Shown here: positions 37,827 to 48,756 of the stretch, in pieces | Layout: each line of letters begins with the position of its first letter | How positions within the stretch are numbered: the first letter of the stretch is position 1 | Origin: Hevea brasiliensis | Taxonomy: Eukaryota; Streptophyta; Magnoliopsida; Malpighiales; Euphorbiaceae | Assembly (NCBI RefSeq): GCF_030052815.1 | Contig: NC_079502.1 | Coordinates: 4,306,103-4,370,102, forward strand | Length of the DNA: 64,000 nt | Direction of reading: 5' to 3' | The notes under the pieces: generated by a model | The model's database searches: none | Told to the model about the DNA's origin: nothing | The model's input: the letters and a program-made list of their open reading frames with translations, nothing else | Made by a program: the position numbers and the translations under genes

Positions 37827-39680
37827 CACTACAAAAAAAAAAAAAAGAAGGATTAGCAACTGATTCGGTCAGTTGCTAACCCACTAAAATTGATTGCTAA
37901 TTAATTTAATAATCGATTTAGCAATCGATGTAGTTTGTTGCAATGAGCCTGGTTACAAATAACAATTGACAATCAAATCGGCTGTAAATAGTAATCGACA
38001 ACCAATTAGTTTCTAAATTAATTAAACTTAAAAAATTAAAACTGTTGGTAAATTTAGTAACTGAAATCAGTTGCTAAATAGTAACCAAAATATAATCAAT
38101 TGTAAAAAAATTTAGTGTCTTTAATTTTATAATTTTACAATCATTTTATAAATCAGTTAGTTGTTATTTGCAATTGATATAGCAACCGAAAAGTTAGTGG
38201 CTAATTTTAAAAAAATTATAAAAAAATTAAATTTTCAAATAAAAAATTCAAATAAATAAATTTTTAAAAATTACTAAAATAATAAATTATTAATGAAAAT
38301 TAGCTCTAAAATTAATAAAAAAATATTATAAAAAATTACTAATAATAACTATTATAAAAAAATATTAACAAAAAATTAAATATAAAAACATATTTATAAG
38401 GCAAATTACTAAAAAAAATTACCATATATATGTATATATTATAATAAAAAAATTACTAAAAATTAATACTACAAATAATTTACTAACAAAAAATATATTT
38501 GTACAAAAATTTTTATTTTATGCAAAAGAAAAATAAATTAAATAAGAAAGAAAAAGAAGATGAAGAAGAAAAAGATAAGAAAGAAAAAGATGGTAGAAGA
38601 AAATAGATAAAAAAGATAAAGATGATGAAGAAGAAAAAGATGATAAAGAAGAAGACATATGAGACAGAAAAGATGAAGAAGACAATAGATGGAAAAGAAA
38701 AAATGATAAAGAAAATATGTTAGAAAAGAAAAGATGATAAATAAAAAAGATGAGAATGAAAAAAAAAATGAAGAAAATGAGAGAAAAGGAAAGAAAGAGA
38801 GAAAAAATGAATAGTGGGAAAAAATATAAGTAGTAGGAAAAAAAAATGAGTAGTAGTTTATATAAGCGAATTAGCAACCGATATAATTGGTTGTTAATTT
38901 TTTAAAAAAATTGGGTGAAAATTTTTGGGGAGAAAAGTTTACAACTGATTCGTAATTTGTTATAAAATCGATTGCAGAAATCAACAACCAATTTGCAAAT
39001 CTGTTGTAAATCAAAATAAAAAAAAAAATGTGTAGGAAATTTTTGGGGGAAAAAATAGATTGCTAATAGCAAACGATTTTAATCGATTTCAAAAATCGGT
39101 TACTATTAGCAACTAATTCACTAATACGTTGCAAATAAAAAAAAATTGGGGGAGAATTTGTAGAGAAAAAATTCGGTTGTAAAATCGATTGTTAATCAGT
39201 TACAAAAATCAGTTACTATTAACAACCGATTTACAATTCGGTTGTAAATCAAAAAAAGAAAATAAAAAATTGAGCTAAAATTTTTGGGTGGAAAAACCGG
39301 TTGCAACAATCAATTATAATTAATAACCGATTCGCAAATCAGTTACAAATAAAAAAAATTAGGTAAAAATTTTTTGAGAAAAAATTTAGCAATCGATTTA
39401 CAATTAGTTATAAAAATCGATTGTTATTAACAACTAATAAATAATTTGTTACAAATAACAGTTGATTTACATTTAGCAATCGATTGTAAATCAGTTGTTA
39501 ACTCTGGAACTAATTAAAATAATTCTTTAATTTAGCAGCTGATTCCCTAGATCATTTGCTGTTATTAATCAATTTTAAAATCGATTGGCATTAGCAACAG
39601 ATTTTAATAACTGATTTGCTAATAATAATCGATTTTAGCAATGAATGCGACTGATTGATTTTAGTTCTTTTCCCCCTTAA
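37827..39680. mobile_element. CACTA-like (En/Spm) non-autonomous element
   Basis: Begins CACTACAAAAAAAAAAAA, the CACTA terminus, preceded by AAT. Both subterminal regions (37855-38200 and 38865-39660) are packed with variants of TAGCAACCGATT / AATCGGTTGCTA in both orientations, as in CACTA subterminal arrays bound by the TNPA-type protein. No transposase is seen. The right terminus, expected to read TTGTAGTG, is decayed or missing near 39670-39680, so that edge is approximate. Confidence 0.68.
38520..38850 (+). repeat. Polypurine (GA-rich) core tract
   Basis: About 330 bp of nearly pure purine on the plus strand (AAGATGAAGAAGAAAAAGAT-like words), lying centrally in the CACTA-like element. 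The minus-strand 119-codon ORF over it is a low-complexity Phe/Leu/Ser artefact. Confidence 0.75.
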
Positions 39681-40849
39681 TTCTTGATAAGTGGTGCAAA
39701 TTTTGAGTCATGTATGAAGACTCAACGTAATTAATTAATATCACTGGATCACAAAAATGAATGGTAGATTTAGACTCTGTCTGCTAAAATCAACTTAGGA
39801 AATTGATTGGCATGTGAGTATGCAGCTGGATTACAAAATGAATGGTGGATTTAGAATTGGTTTGCTAAAAGTCAACTCTAATTTTCCCGAGTGCTGATCC
39901 CAACTGCTTGCTGTAATTAACACGTCTTGCATGCATAAGCAGGACCGTAAACTAGCTAGGTTGCGCATACAGCTAGAATTACCATGTCCTTAGGATACGC
40001 TAATAGATTGATGATTAATAAGACGATGTATGAAAAAAAAAAAAAAAAAGAAGAAGGAGAATTTAATGCATAATTTTTTAAATATCCTTTCAAGTCATTT
40101 TGCCTTAAAAAAAAAATTTCCCACAAGTCATACCCACTTCTTTCACAGTGACTCGCGCTGGTAACGTATCAATTATGTATAAGAACATGTCGTGCGGGTA
40201 GGAGCAAGACCACCCGCTAGCTTTCACACGAGCAACCATTGAGATCACTATCACCATAATTAAACCAAATTTCAGTCTCCTAATTATTACTTGATTACAA
40301 GATGGATGGAATTAGAGGTTGCAAATTTTGATTCGATGTATCACCTAAACTTAAACTCACTCAATTTAAACAGATTTGTAAATAATTTTAAATAGCACAA
40401 AATTTGAAATTGTCTATAAAAATCGAGGATTCGATTAAGTATCAATTCAATAACTCATATAATTCAACTCGAAATTAGCACATTTTAACTAATTCAATCA
40501 ATCAAAATTTTAATTAATAAAATTATTTTTTAAATAAAATTAATATTTTGATCCAAATCAATCCAAATTGATTACGCATAATTTATATAATAACATGATG
40601 CGTAACTTGAATTACCCGTAACCTAAAATAATACGAATCTGTCCAAAAGAGATGAAATTCAAATGATTAGTAACTTAAAATAACTCAAATTGTCCGACCT
40701 AAACCTGTTTGTAACATTACTAAAAATATTATTTATTAAAATATTATAGTTATTTGTTTTTTTTTATAAATTATAATTATTTATTACGTAAAAATTAATT
40801 TGAGAATGATAATTTCATAATTAATAACTAATTTACGTATAAGGTTGTT
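39681..40849. other. Intergenic, no gene seen
   Basis: AT-rich host DNA. It contains the second copy of the AATTTTCCCGAGTGCTGAT block (about 39870), which links it to the psi-A upstream flank. Nothing else is recognised. Confidence 0.5.
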
Positions 40850-41115
40850 CTTGCTATTTGATTTGGATGGTTGGGTTTTATGTTTGTTTTAGGCAATTGT
40901 TATGTTATGCATCTTTTATTACTATTTATTGCTTAGGTTGATTAATTCAATCTCTAGGCTTGTCTTTTGTCTTGCTCCAAATTTTTTCACTTAGCATGTG
41001 TTACCTTAAGTAGGGCATACTAGAGAGGTCAAACGACTGGGTTTTAGCTAGACTTCACATGCTAAGTTTTTCCTTGATGTATTAATAAAATAAATTGCTT
41101 ATAAAAAAAACTAAT
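40850..41115 (+). mobile_element. LINE-like 3' tail, plus strand
   Basis: Ends ATGCTAAGTTTTTCCTTGAT, ATTAATAAAATAAATTGC, then TTATAAAAAAAAC, a typical plant L1-type 3' end (AATAAAATT...TTTATCAAAAA). It shares CACTTAGCAT and CATGCTAAGTTTTTCC with the inverted copy at 41655-41950. No ORF. Confidence 0.4.
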
Positions 41116-41654
41116 TTACATAAAGTCATTAATATAAATATGCAATCAACAATTTTACGTCGATCTCAAAAAATAATAATCAGACTACCGATAAATTTTT
41201 TATACTATTTCATTTTTGTTACATTTTTAATTTTTTTTTTCCTTTCTTTTTTAATGGAGAGATGGGAGAGGTTAAAACTCGAATCTGAATTTATCAGGTA
41301 AATGATATGCTTTCTTACCATTAAAACACGCTACGCTAAACATTACATTTTCAATCTTATATCAAACTAAAGAAGTAAATGAAGAAAATCCATATGGGAC
41401 TAATCTCCCATGGGGGAAATGTATCATCATTTATGTAATCCAAGCATGCAATTCAAAACAAAAATTCTTTTCTAATCAACTACAAAATTCATCAAACTTT
41501 AATTGCTTTAAATCCAATCAATGGATATAATCAGCTTTCTATGCTAGCTAGTTCAAAATTAAGGATAATTGCCATGACATATTTGTTCATGAGAAAAAAG
41601 GAAGGATACTTGGCTGGGTTCCAAATTCTATCCTTCTCAATGATGAATATAAAC
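41116..41654. other. Intergenic between inverted LINE-like tails
   Basis: AT-rich DNA with no ORF or RNA gene that I can support. Confidence 0.4.
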
Positions 41655-41950
41655 TCTATTAGATGACACATTTTCTTTTGATAAACCAGAATTTTATTAA
41701 TGGCCAGGAAAAACTTAGCATGTACTGCCAGCTAAACCCAGCCTTCAGGCTTCCCCCTTACACCCAACCTAGGCAGTATATGCTAAGTGAAAAAACTTGA
41801 CACAAAAAAAGAAGGGAGAAAGGAAGTAGAACCAGCTGAAAATAAAAATACAGAGCATACAAAACAAATAAATACAGAGCCAAAGCTGAAGATGTAGAGC
41901 ACGATGCCAAACAGACAATGGAGTTTCTACAAGAACTAATCAAGAGGCAC
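41655..41950 (-). mobile_element. LINE-like 3' tail, minus strand
   Basis: On the minus strand it reads CATGCTAAGTTTTTCCTGGC, CATTAATAAAATTCTGGTTT, ATCAAAAGAAAA, a plant LINE 3' end with A-rich tail. It lies tail-to-tail with 40850-41115. Similar decayed sequence lies in the RLP 3' flanks (24000-24110, 7850-7960). Confidence 0.45.
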
Positions 41951-42504
41951 CATTTAAAATATACTACACTACTTGAATGTACCCTTTTTCTGTGAAACTG
42001 TACCTTTATCTCAAGCCATAATAAAGCCCTAATAAAGTCATCCTTTCACTTTGATCTATTTTCTTTGCACATTTGCATTTCAATTTATCTTTTTACTTTA
42101 TCTTTCTTGTATACTCACACTCTAATGCTATTTTCGGTGCGCTATTAATTTGTTAAAATTTTGTTATAATATTAGGATTTGGATATTGATAACCTCGTGT
42201 ACTTTGCTAAGAGACTTGCAAGGAATGGCCGATAGTCAAAAAAAAAACTAAGGGAGAAAACCCGGAGGGGCGCTTCTAGTCGAATGGGAGGAAGGGAAAA
42301 TGAAAACCCGCAAGGGCGCTTTCCGCAAAATAAGAAAAAAATCGAGAACAGAAAAGGGGCATCCAGGGAAGTGAGTAAGGAAAGGGAAGTTATAGGTCAA
42401 GTCTTGTGACTCGTCCTCCATTAATCGTTGACCCTCGGGATCCTGTTAAGTACACTTCGTCGCGGAAGAACTTCTCGCGTTAGGTTAGGCTTACTTTGTA
42501 AGCA
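41951..42504 (+). other. Element C post-pol spacer
   Basis: Noncoding. It has AAAACCCGGAGGGGCGCTTC (42260) and AAAACCCGCAAGGGCGCTTT (42303), a near-duplicate pair about 44 bp apart, typical of the spacer after pol in Tat elements. Confidence 0.6.
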
Positions 42505-44430
42505 TTTTAATTTTTCCGCATTTAAATTGCTGCCATCAACCTCTGGTTCCTTGATCTAAGTTGATTTTAATTTTTCAGCATTTAAATTCCTGTTATCAAC
42601 CTCTGGTTCCTTAATCTAAGTTGATTTTAAATTTCCAGCATTTAAATTCCTGTTATCAACCTTTGGTTCCTTGATCTAAGTTGATTTTAACTTTCCAGCA
42701 TTTAAATTCCTGTTATCAACCTCTGGTTCCTTGATCTAAGTTGATCTTAATTTTTCCGCATTTAAATTCCTGTTATCAACCTCTGGTTCCCTGATCTAAG
42801 TTGATTTTTAATTTCCAGCATTTAAATTCCTATTATCAACCTCTGGTTCCTTGATCTAAGTTGATTTTAACTTTCTAGCATTTAAATTCCTGTTATCAAC
42901 CTCTGGTTCCTTGATCTAAGTTGATTTTAATTTTTTCGCATCTAAATTTCTGCCATCAACCTCTGGTTCCTTGATCTAAGTTGATTTTAATTTTCCAGCA
43001 TTTAAATTCCTGTTATCAACCTCTGGTTCCTTGATCTAAGTTAATTTTAACTTTCCAGCATTTAAATTCCTGTTATCAACCTCTGGTTCCTTGATCTAAG
43101 TTGATTTTAACTTTCCAGCATTTAAATTCCTGTTATCAACCTCTGGTTCCTTGATCTAAGTTGATCTTAATTTTTCCGCATTTAAATTCCTGTTATCAAC
43201 CTCTGGTTCCCTGATCTAAGTTGATTTTTAATTTCCAGCATTTAAATTCCTGTTATCAACCTCTAGTTCCTTGATCTAAGTTGATTTTAATTTTTCGGCA
43301 TCTAAATTTCTGCCATCAACCTCTGGTTCCTTGATCTAAGTTGATTTTAATTTTCCAGCATTTAAATTCCTGTTATCAACCTCTGGTTCCTTGATCTAAG
43401 TTGATTTTAACTTTCCAGCATTTAAATTCCTGTTATCAACCTCTGGTTCCTTGATCTAAGTTGATTTTAACTTTCCAGCATTTAAATTCCTGTTATCAAC
43501 CTCTGGTTCCTTGATCTAAGTTGATCTTAATTTTTCCGCATTTAAATTCCTGTTATCAACCTCTGGTTCCCTGATCTAAGTTGATTTTTAATTTCCAGCA
43601 TTTAAATTCCTGTTATCAACCTCTGGTTCCTTGATCTAAGTTGATTTTAACTTTCCAGCATTTAAATTCCTGTTATCAACCTCTGGTTCCTTGATCTAAG
43701 TTGATTTTAATTTTTCCGCATCTAAATTTCTGCCATCAACCTCTGGTTCCTTGATCTAAGTTGATTTTAATTTTCCAGCATTTAAATTCCTGTTATCAAC
43801 CTCTAATTCCTTGATCTAAATTGATTTTAACTTTCCAGCATTTAAATTCCTGTTATCAACCTCTGGTTTCTTGATCTAAGTTGATCTTAACTTTTCAGCA
43901 TTTAAATTCCTGTTATCAACCTCTGGTTTCTTGATCTAAGTTGATCTTAATTTTTCCGCATTTAAATTCCTGTTATCAACCTCTGGTTCCCTGATCTAAG
44001 TTGATTTTTATTTCCAGCATTTAAATTCCTGTTATCAACCTCTGGTTCCTTGATCTAAGTTGATTTTAACTTTCCAGCATTTAAATTCCTGTTATCAACC
44101 TCTGGTTCCTTGATCTACGTTGATTTTAATTTTTCCGCATCTAAATTTCTGCCATCAACCTCTGGTTCCTTGATCTAAGTTGATCTTAATTTTCCAGCAT
44201 TTAAAATTCCTGTTATCAACCTCTGGTTCCTTGATCTAAGTTGATCTTAATTTTCCAGCATTTAAAATTCCTGTTATCAACCTCTGGTTCCTTGATCTAA
44301 GTTGATTTTAATTTTTTCGCATTTAAATTTCTGCCATCAACCTCTGGTTCCTTAATCTAAGTTGATTTTCATTTTTCAGCATTTAAATTCCCGTTACCAA
44401 CCTCTGGGTCCCTGGCCTAAGTGGGTTTTA
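42505..44430 (+). repeat. 60-bp tandem array with higher-order structure
   Basis: About 31-32 units of 60 bp, each with TTAAATTCCTGTTATCAACC, TCTGGTTCCTTGATCTAAG and a variable part before GCATTTAAA. Five unit types recur in the order A (GATCTTAATTTTTCCGCA), B (CCCTGATC...TTTTTAATTTCC), C (TTTTAACTTTCCAGCA), D (TCTAAATTTCTGCC), E (TTTTAATTTTCCAGCA), C, C. Type A starts at 42721, 43141, 43501 and 43921. One round lacks a C unit (360 instead of 420 bp). Lengths stay at 60 except a 59-mer near 43981 and 61-mers near 44160-44281. Edge units are degenerate. Arrays between pol and 3' LTR are known in Tat/Ogre elements. Confidence 0.95.
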
Positions 44431-44530
44431 GCTTTTTTTATTGAGTTTCAAAGTTTTAATCGTCCAAAATATGGGTCTGAATCTTTACATAATTCCTACT
44501 CGGGAAATTTTTCCCTTCAATAGAAATTAT

Positions 44531-44545
44531 TTAAAGAGGGGCAGC
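44531..44545 (+). promoter_or_regulatory. Polypurine tract of element C
   Basis: TTAAAGAGGGGCAGC lies immediately before the LTR's TGTCGACACC. The purine run and GGGGCAGC context match Tat-lineage plus-strand primer sites. Confidence 0.8.
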
Positions 44546-45126
44546 TGTCGACACCATATTTTGGCTGATCCCCGAGATCAATAGACTTTGAAATCAATCC
44601 CCAACACCAAGTCCCCATGCCGCTCATTTCAGTACCGATCTCTCCAAAGAGACCAAACCAATGCCAAGTCTCCATGTCGTCCAATTCATTACCGATCTCT
44701 CGAACCAATTATCAAGTCTCCTGGCCAGTCAATTACATTTCCGATCTCTCGTCAAACGAAACCAAACCAACATCAGGTCTTCGTGTCACCCAGTCTTATT
44801 TCCGATCTCCCTTTTAAAATTTTGGGGATAATCATTTGATAAAGTTGAGGTTTCAATCCAGTTCAATGATGTTTACGATCTTAATTGTTCAAGTCAGGTT
44901 TCCAATTTTAATAATCTTAAGTTCCGTTCGGTGTTTGTTCTCAACCGATCTCATGCTTACAACGTTTTTCCGACCTCTTATACTTAGATTAGTAGTCACT
45001 TTTAAGTTTGATGTTCTAATTGGTTCAAACAGTCAGGCCCTTGTACAATTTAGATACTTTCTGATCTCATCAAGACATTGAATAAAAGAGGGAACTTCAT
45101 TTCATTTCAAAGTAAAAAAATACAAG

Positions 45127-46968
45127 TCATTCGGCTGGAGGTGATCCTCCAGCCTGTTCTACATTTCGCTCACCCTCTCTATCTCCCTCGGCGTCCTCTT
45201 CGCTCTCCTCTTCGTCTTGGGGAGCCAGGTCTACCATCCAGGAAAAGTCCTCTTCAGGATAACGCCTCTTAAGCTCGGCCAAGAGATCCCCGTGGGCGTT
45301 CACATAAGCACCGGCCTCCCTCGTCACTGCCTCTTCTTCTTTTGCTCTAAGTTCTTCAGTGAGGCGAGCGACATCAGCAGCTCGGAGCGCCCGAGCCTCT
45401 TCAAGAGCATGAGCTTGCTCGGCCAGTTTATCCTCATAGAACTTCATCCGCCCCTCAATTTCAGCTATGTAGTCTTGGGCGGATGAAAGTTGGGCTCGGG
45501 CGGAAGCTGCCTCCTGGCCCGCCTTCTGGATCTCCTGCCTCAAATGATGAGCCTTTTCCCGGATGATATGCTGGTTCACCAAACTCTCCACACTCAGGCT
45601 CATAGTCTGGGCCAGGAGATCATCAATGTTGCCTTGGGTCAGCCTGTGCCGATCCTCCTGGAGGCATATAGAAGCTCCCAGAACCTTTGCCAAGCCCAGG
45701 TTCTCCCGTACTGATCGGTTCTTCTCCAAGGAATGAATAAGGACCTAGGCGCTGCGGGAAAGGGTCCTCATAGGAGGTTGGGAGGGACCCCCTTCCGCAC
45801 TAGGAGTAACTGGTGGAGGTGGCGGTTCTTCTTGTCAAGGAGGAGATCGGACCACCTCTATCTCAGGGACCGGCTGTCCCGAGGGTCGGGACGAGCCTCC
45901 CGGCGCTTCTCCTGGATCATGCCTTGGCGTCTGTGAGGCCTTGACACACTTCATCTCCCGCACTTTCTTGGAGACCTCCCTCTTACGTTTTCGGCTCTCT
46001 TTGGAAGCCTCGCCGCTTGCCATACCTGCACAAGGAAAAGTTAGTGAGTTCGCTAAGGCTCAGAGATCAGAGATATAGAAAGTATCGAAGCCGAGGTCAG
46101 AGAGCTGAAGCCCGCGTTCTTCGTCGGTAACCAGCCGCATCATCCAATGATGCAGTTCGGCCGTCACCGCATCTAAACAGGAGAACTTCTGATTGGCCGC
46201 TTGATCCTTTAGCTCCATCACCATTGCACCCTCTTCCCTACTCAGGGCGATGTGCTTCGAAAGTCATGGGCCCAGATGCAGCCAGCTACGTGGGAAACCC
46301 TCAAAACCGTTCGGAATCTTGCTCCTCAGAATAAAGAAGCGATTCTTCTAATTCTTCAGTGAGGAGGGCAGATCGGTAAAGAGCCCACAATGCGGTTTCG
46401 CCTGAAAGAACCAGTACTCATCGTCCTTTCGACGAGTTAGCCTATGTAGCTCGACGAACACTTTCGCTGTAGGATCGAGTCCCTTAGCTCGGCAGAGGCC
46501 TCTGAAGGCTACCAGGATCCGCCATGAGTTCGGGTGTACTTGGGCTATGCATACTTGGTGGAATTTCAGAACGTCCTTGAAGAAGTCATCAAGAGGAAAC
46601 CGCAGACCGGCTTTTAATTGCTCTTCGTATATCATGATCATATCATTTTCTTCGAACAAATGATCGACTCGAAGATCGCCATGGCATCTGATAAGCTCGT
46701 ATGAGTCGATCCGAAGGTTGTATTCTTGGCTAATCATCTGCAGATCAGTTTCTTGAAGGATTGACGGCAGCTCGTCCACGGGAAGACTTTCTTTCCTTGA
46801 AGAATGCGTTCGTCTTGAGGGTGTCGTTTGACCACGGGCTGAAACGGAGGTTGTAGGAGGTTCAGATCGCCCGCTTAGTCCGACCACTTCAACTTCATCT
46901 GACGACCACGAGACATGAACGGAAGGGGGGCTCGTCGCTCTCTGACCCTCGGCGCCGCTCATTTTCAA
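45127..46968 (-). pseudogene. Antisense gene in the element C LTR (Transposase_28-like + coiled coil), decayed
   Basis: One minus-strand frame of 614 codons runs from ATG at 46968 to a TGA at 45127. It is interrupted only by in-frame stops beginning at 46350, 46266, 46062, 45837 and 45747. Codons 1-206 have an acidic, Ser/Thr-rich start, then a domain like the plant 'putative gypsy type transposon' family PF04195 (DVLKFHQVCIAQVHPNSWRI, FVELHRLTRR). The middle (about 46260-46070) reads ALSREEGAMVMELKDQAANQ. 46023-45840 is a basic KESRKRKREVSKK stretch. 45729-45127 is a heptad-rich coiled coil (QEAASARAQLSSAQDYIAEI) with an acidic end. TTTTCCTTGTGCAG at 46040-46026 is a good splice acceptor that could remove the stop at 46062, though no clear donor is seen. 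Extra ORFs are known in Tat elements; their function is unknown. Confidence 0.8.
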
Positions 46969-47115
46969 GGAAAAGAGAAAATTTAACTAAAAGAAATATC
47001 AAAACCCTTACCGGAGTGTGATCGGTGTCAGAAGAACTCGAAAAACGAGAGAATTTTGGAATCGCTCGCGAGATACTGAAAATGACATAAGGAAGCAACT
47101 GGCTGACCCATCCCC

Positions 47116-47123
47116 TATTTATA
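47116..47123 (-). promoter_or_regulatory. TATA box for the antisense LTR gene
   Basis: Minus-strand GGGTATAAATAGGGG lies about 150 bp upstream of the ATG at 46968. The spacing and consensus are those of a plant core promoter firing opposite to the element. Confidence 0.65.
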
Positions 47124-47406
47124 CCCGTCTGAGCATTTAATGCTCACAATGTCCCAAGCAGCGCATCGGTTAGCGGGATTCGCCAGCTTTTCTGACACAT
47201 CACACGAATATTCTAGAAACTCCATAATTAAATAAGGGAAGATCGACTAGTTAAAGATCGACGAATTAAGGTGGATATTTAGAATTACAGATCGGCTAAG
47301 GGCTGTTCAGTTAGGAATCGGATCGGATAAACACATTAGAGATCGAAAAATAACCAATGCAATAATAATAAATTGATAATTGTCAAAATAAGATTTCATT
47401 TCCAAA

Positions 47407-47545
47407 AGGTTAGATTACATCATTTGGGCGATCTCAAGAGATCAGATTATATTAAAGGTCAGATTACATCATTTGGGCGATCTCTAGAGATCGGATTGCA
47501 TTAAAGGTCAGATTACATCATTTGGGCGATCTCTAGAGATCGGCA
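47407..47545. repeat. Palindrome-bearing minisatellite
   Basis: Three copies, about 51 bp each, of AGATTACATCATTTGGGCGA followed by TCTCTAGAGATCGG. The second and third contain the perfect 16-bp palindrome CGATCTCTAGAGATCG. Confidence 0.85.
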
Positions 47546-47710
47546 ATACATCCTACCTAGTAAAGGCCTATGTCAAAGCCTAGTCTCATGGCTGAATCAA
47601 AAGATGTGTTTGATCAGGAAATCAGCCATCGACATCGGATGGATTTACAACTCAGATGGGGTGACTATGACTCTCATGGTGATAGGAGAGGTCATCGTCA
47701 ATGTTATCGC

Positions 47711-48010
47711 TCAGAACCGAACCGCTGTCGGGACACCCGATGTGGTGAGGAGCCAAGTGAACTTCGAAGGGCAGTCACCAATGATAAGAGGGAAATTAGC
47801 AGTCTTCTCACCCGAAATCGGCTCACCGATTATACCGGTAGATCGACCCGAGATCGGTATGATCGATATTTTCGACCTTGATCGGTAAATTAGTCCGGTT
47901 CTCTCACTGTCATCAAATATGGTTATCATGATTTTTCGATCACCGGGGTCATAAATTTTCAGCCGGGGAGCTAAGGGAATAGTCGGAAAAAGATCAAAAG
48001 CAGTCACCAT
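47711..48010 (-). CDS. Second antisense ORF in the element C LTR, 99 aa, unknown
   Basis: A minus-strand ORF starts MVTAFDLFP in a strong CCTGCCATGG start context and runs 99 codons, rich in Ile and Thr ([19 protein letters not shown]). I recognise no family. A TATA box (48100-48112) lies about 95 bp upstream on the same strand, so it could be transcribed separately from the longer antisense gene. The opposite strand is also open (47604-47888) because of shared codon composition, so a coding role is uncertain. Confidence 0.4.
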   Translation of the reverse strand: MVTAFDLFPTIPLAPRLKIYDPGDRKIMITIFDDSERTGLIYRSRSKISIIPISGRSTGIIGEPISGEKTANFPLIIGDCPSKFTWLLTTSGVPTAVRF

Positions 48011-48099
48011 GGCAGGAATGTTACCGAAAAATTTGAACGGAAGAAGAGAGAAATGGAAGGAGGAAGGAATGAAATGTGGGAGAAATTCCCCGATTGAGG

Positions 48100-48112
48100 C
48101 ATATATATATAG
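48100..48112 (-). promoter_or_regulatory. TATA box upstream of second antisense ORF
   Basis: Minus-strand CCCTATATATATATGCC sits about 95 bp upstream of the ATG at 48010. Confidence 0.5.
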
Positions 48113-48748
48113 GGGGGGTCTGAGCGTTTATTGCTGGCAAAAAACGAAGCGGACGCCTCGGTAACCGAAGGAATAAATGCTTTGACTGAACCAGCTCGGA
48201 TAGAGGAGAAGATTCTGGAATGGGAAAGATCGGGAGAGGGGCCCGGCATGAGAGATCGGAAAAGGATCGTATTAGAAAAATTGGAAGGGATGGGAGATCG
48301 GAAAGCAAAGAGAATAAGACAACTTCCAATAACTGTCGTCATAATCAGAGCAGAGGTAGTTAAAGCGTTGCAGACGAGATCAAATCTCCACCGCACGCCT
48401 CATTTGCAGAACCGCCCACATTGCTGACAGGTGCCAGGATATGTCATGACAGTCCTATACATCTCGATCTCCACCGTTGATCTTACTTGTAAGGACAAGC
48501 CCAGAGCCCTTGGATCAAAGAGAAGACGACAAGACCGGCGCCTTTTATTCCCGGCCCTTAGATCTCCCTTGATAAGAGGATTTTGAACCGTTAGATTAGA
48601 AAAGAGAAAGGACAAATATTCTAAATAGGATCTCAGCCATTCATTTTGATTCTCTTCAATTCTTAAGCATCAGATCATGTCCTTTAAAATCCAAACCTTC
48701 TATCTCCCTCAAAAAAATCCTGACCCTTCATTGGGAGCACCCGTTCCC

Positions 48749-48756
48749 TATAAATA
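48749..48756 (+). promoter_or_regulatory. Sense core promoter of element C LTR
   Basis: TTCCCTATAAATACCTGCAT is a clear TATA box on the element's own strand; transcription would begin near 48780, defining the start of R. Confidence 0.7.

Noticed and set aside
38518..38877. 119-codon minus-strand ORF
   Set aside because: Translation of a polypyrimidine strand; only Phe, Leu, Ser, Tyr low-complexity sequence.
42505..44430. Resemblance to a CRISPR array
   Set aside because: Units are contiguous 60-mers with no unique spacers, in a plant retrotransposon next to a polypurine tract.
45217..45936. Plus-strand ORFs of 67-89 codons in the element C LTR
   Set aside because: Shadows of the antisense coding sequence.
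47570..47888. Two plus-strand ORFs (103 and 94 codons) opposite the antisense ORF
   Set aside because: No start context or TATA on that strand at a fitting distance, and no recognisable domain; likely mirror open frames.
48004..48427. Minus-strand 130- and 102-codon ORFs and plus-strand 98-codon ORF
   Set aside because: They overlap the minus-strand TATA region and one another; Ser/Phe/Pro-rich translations without motifs.
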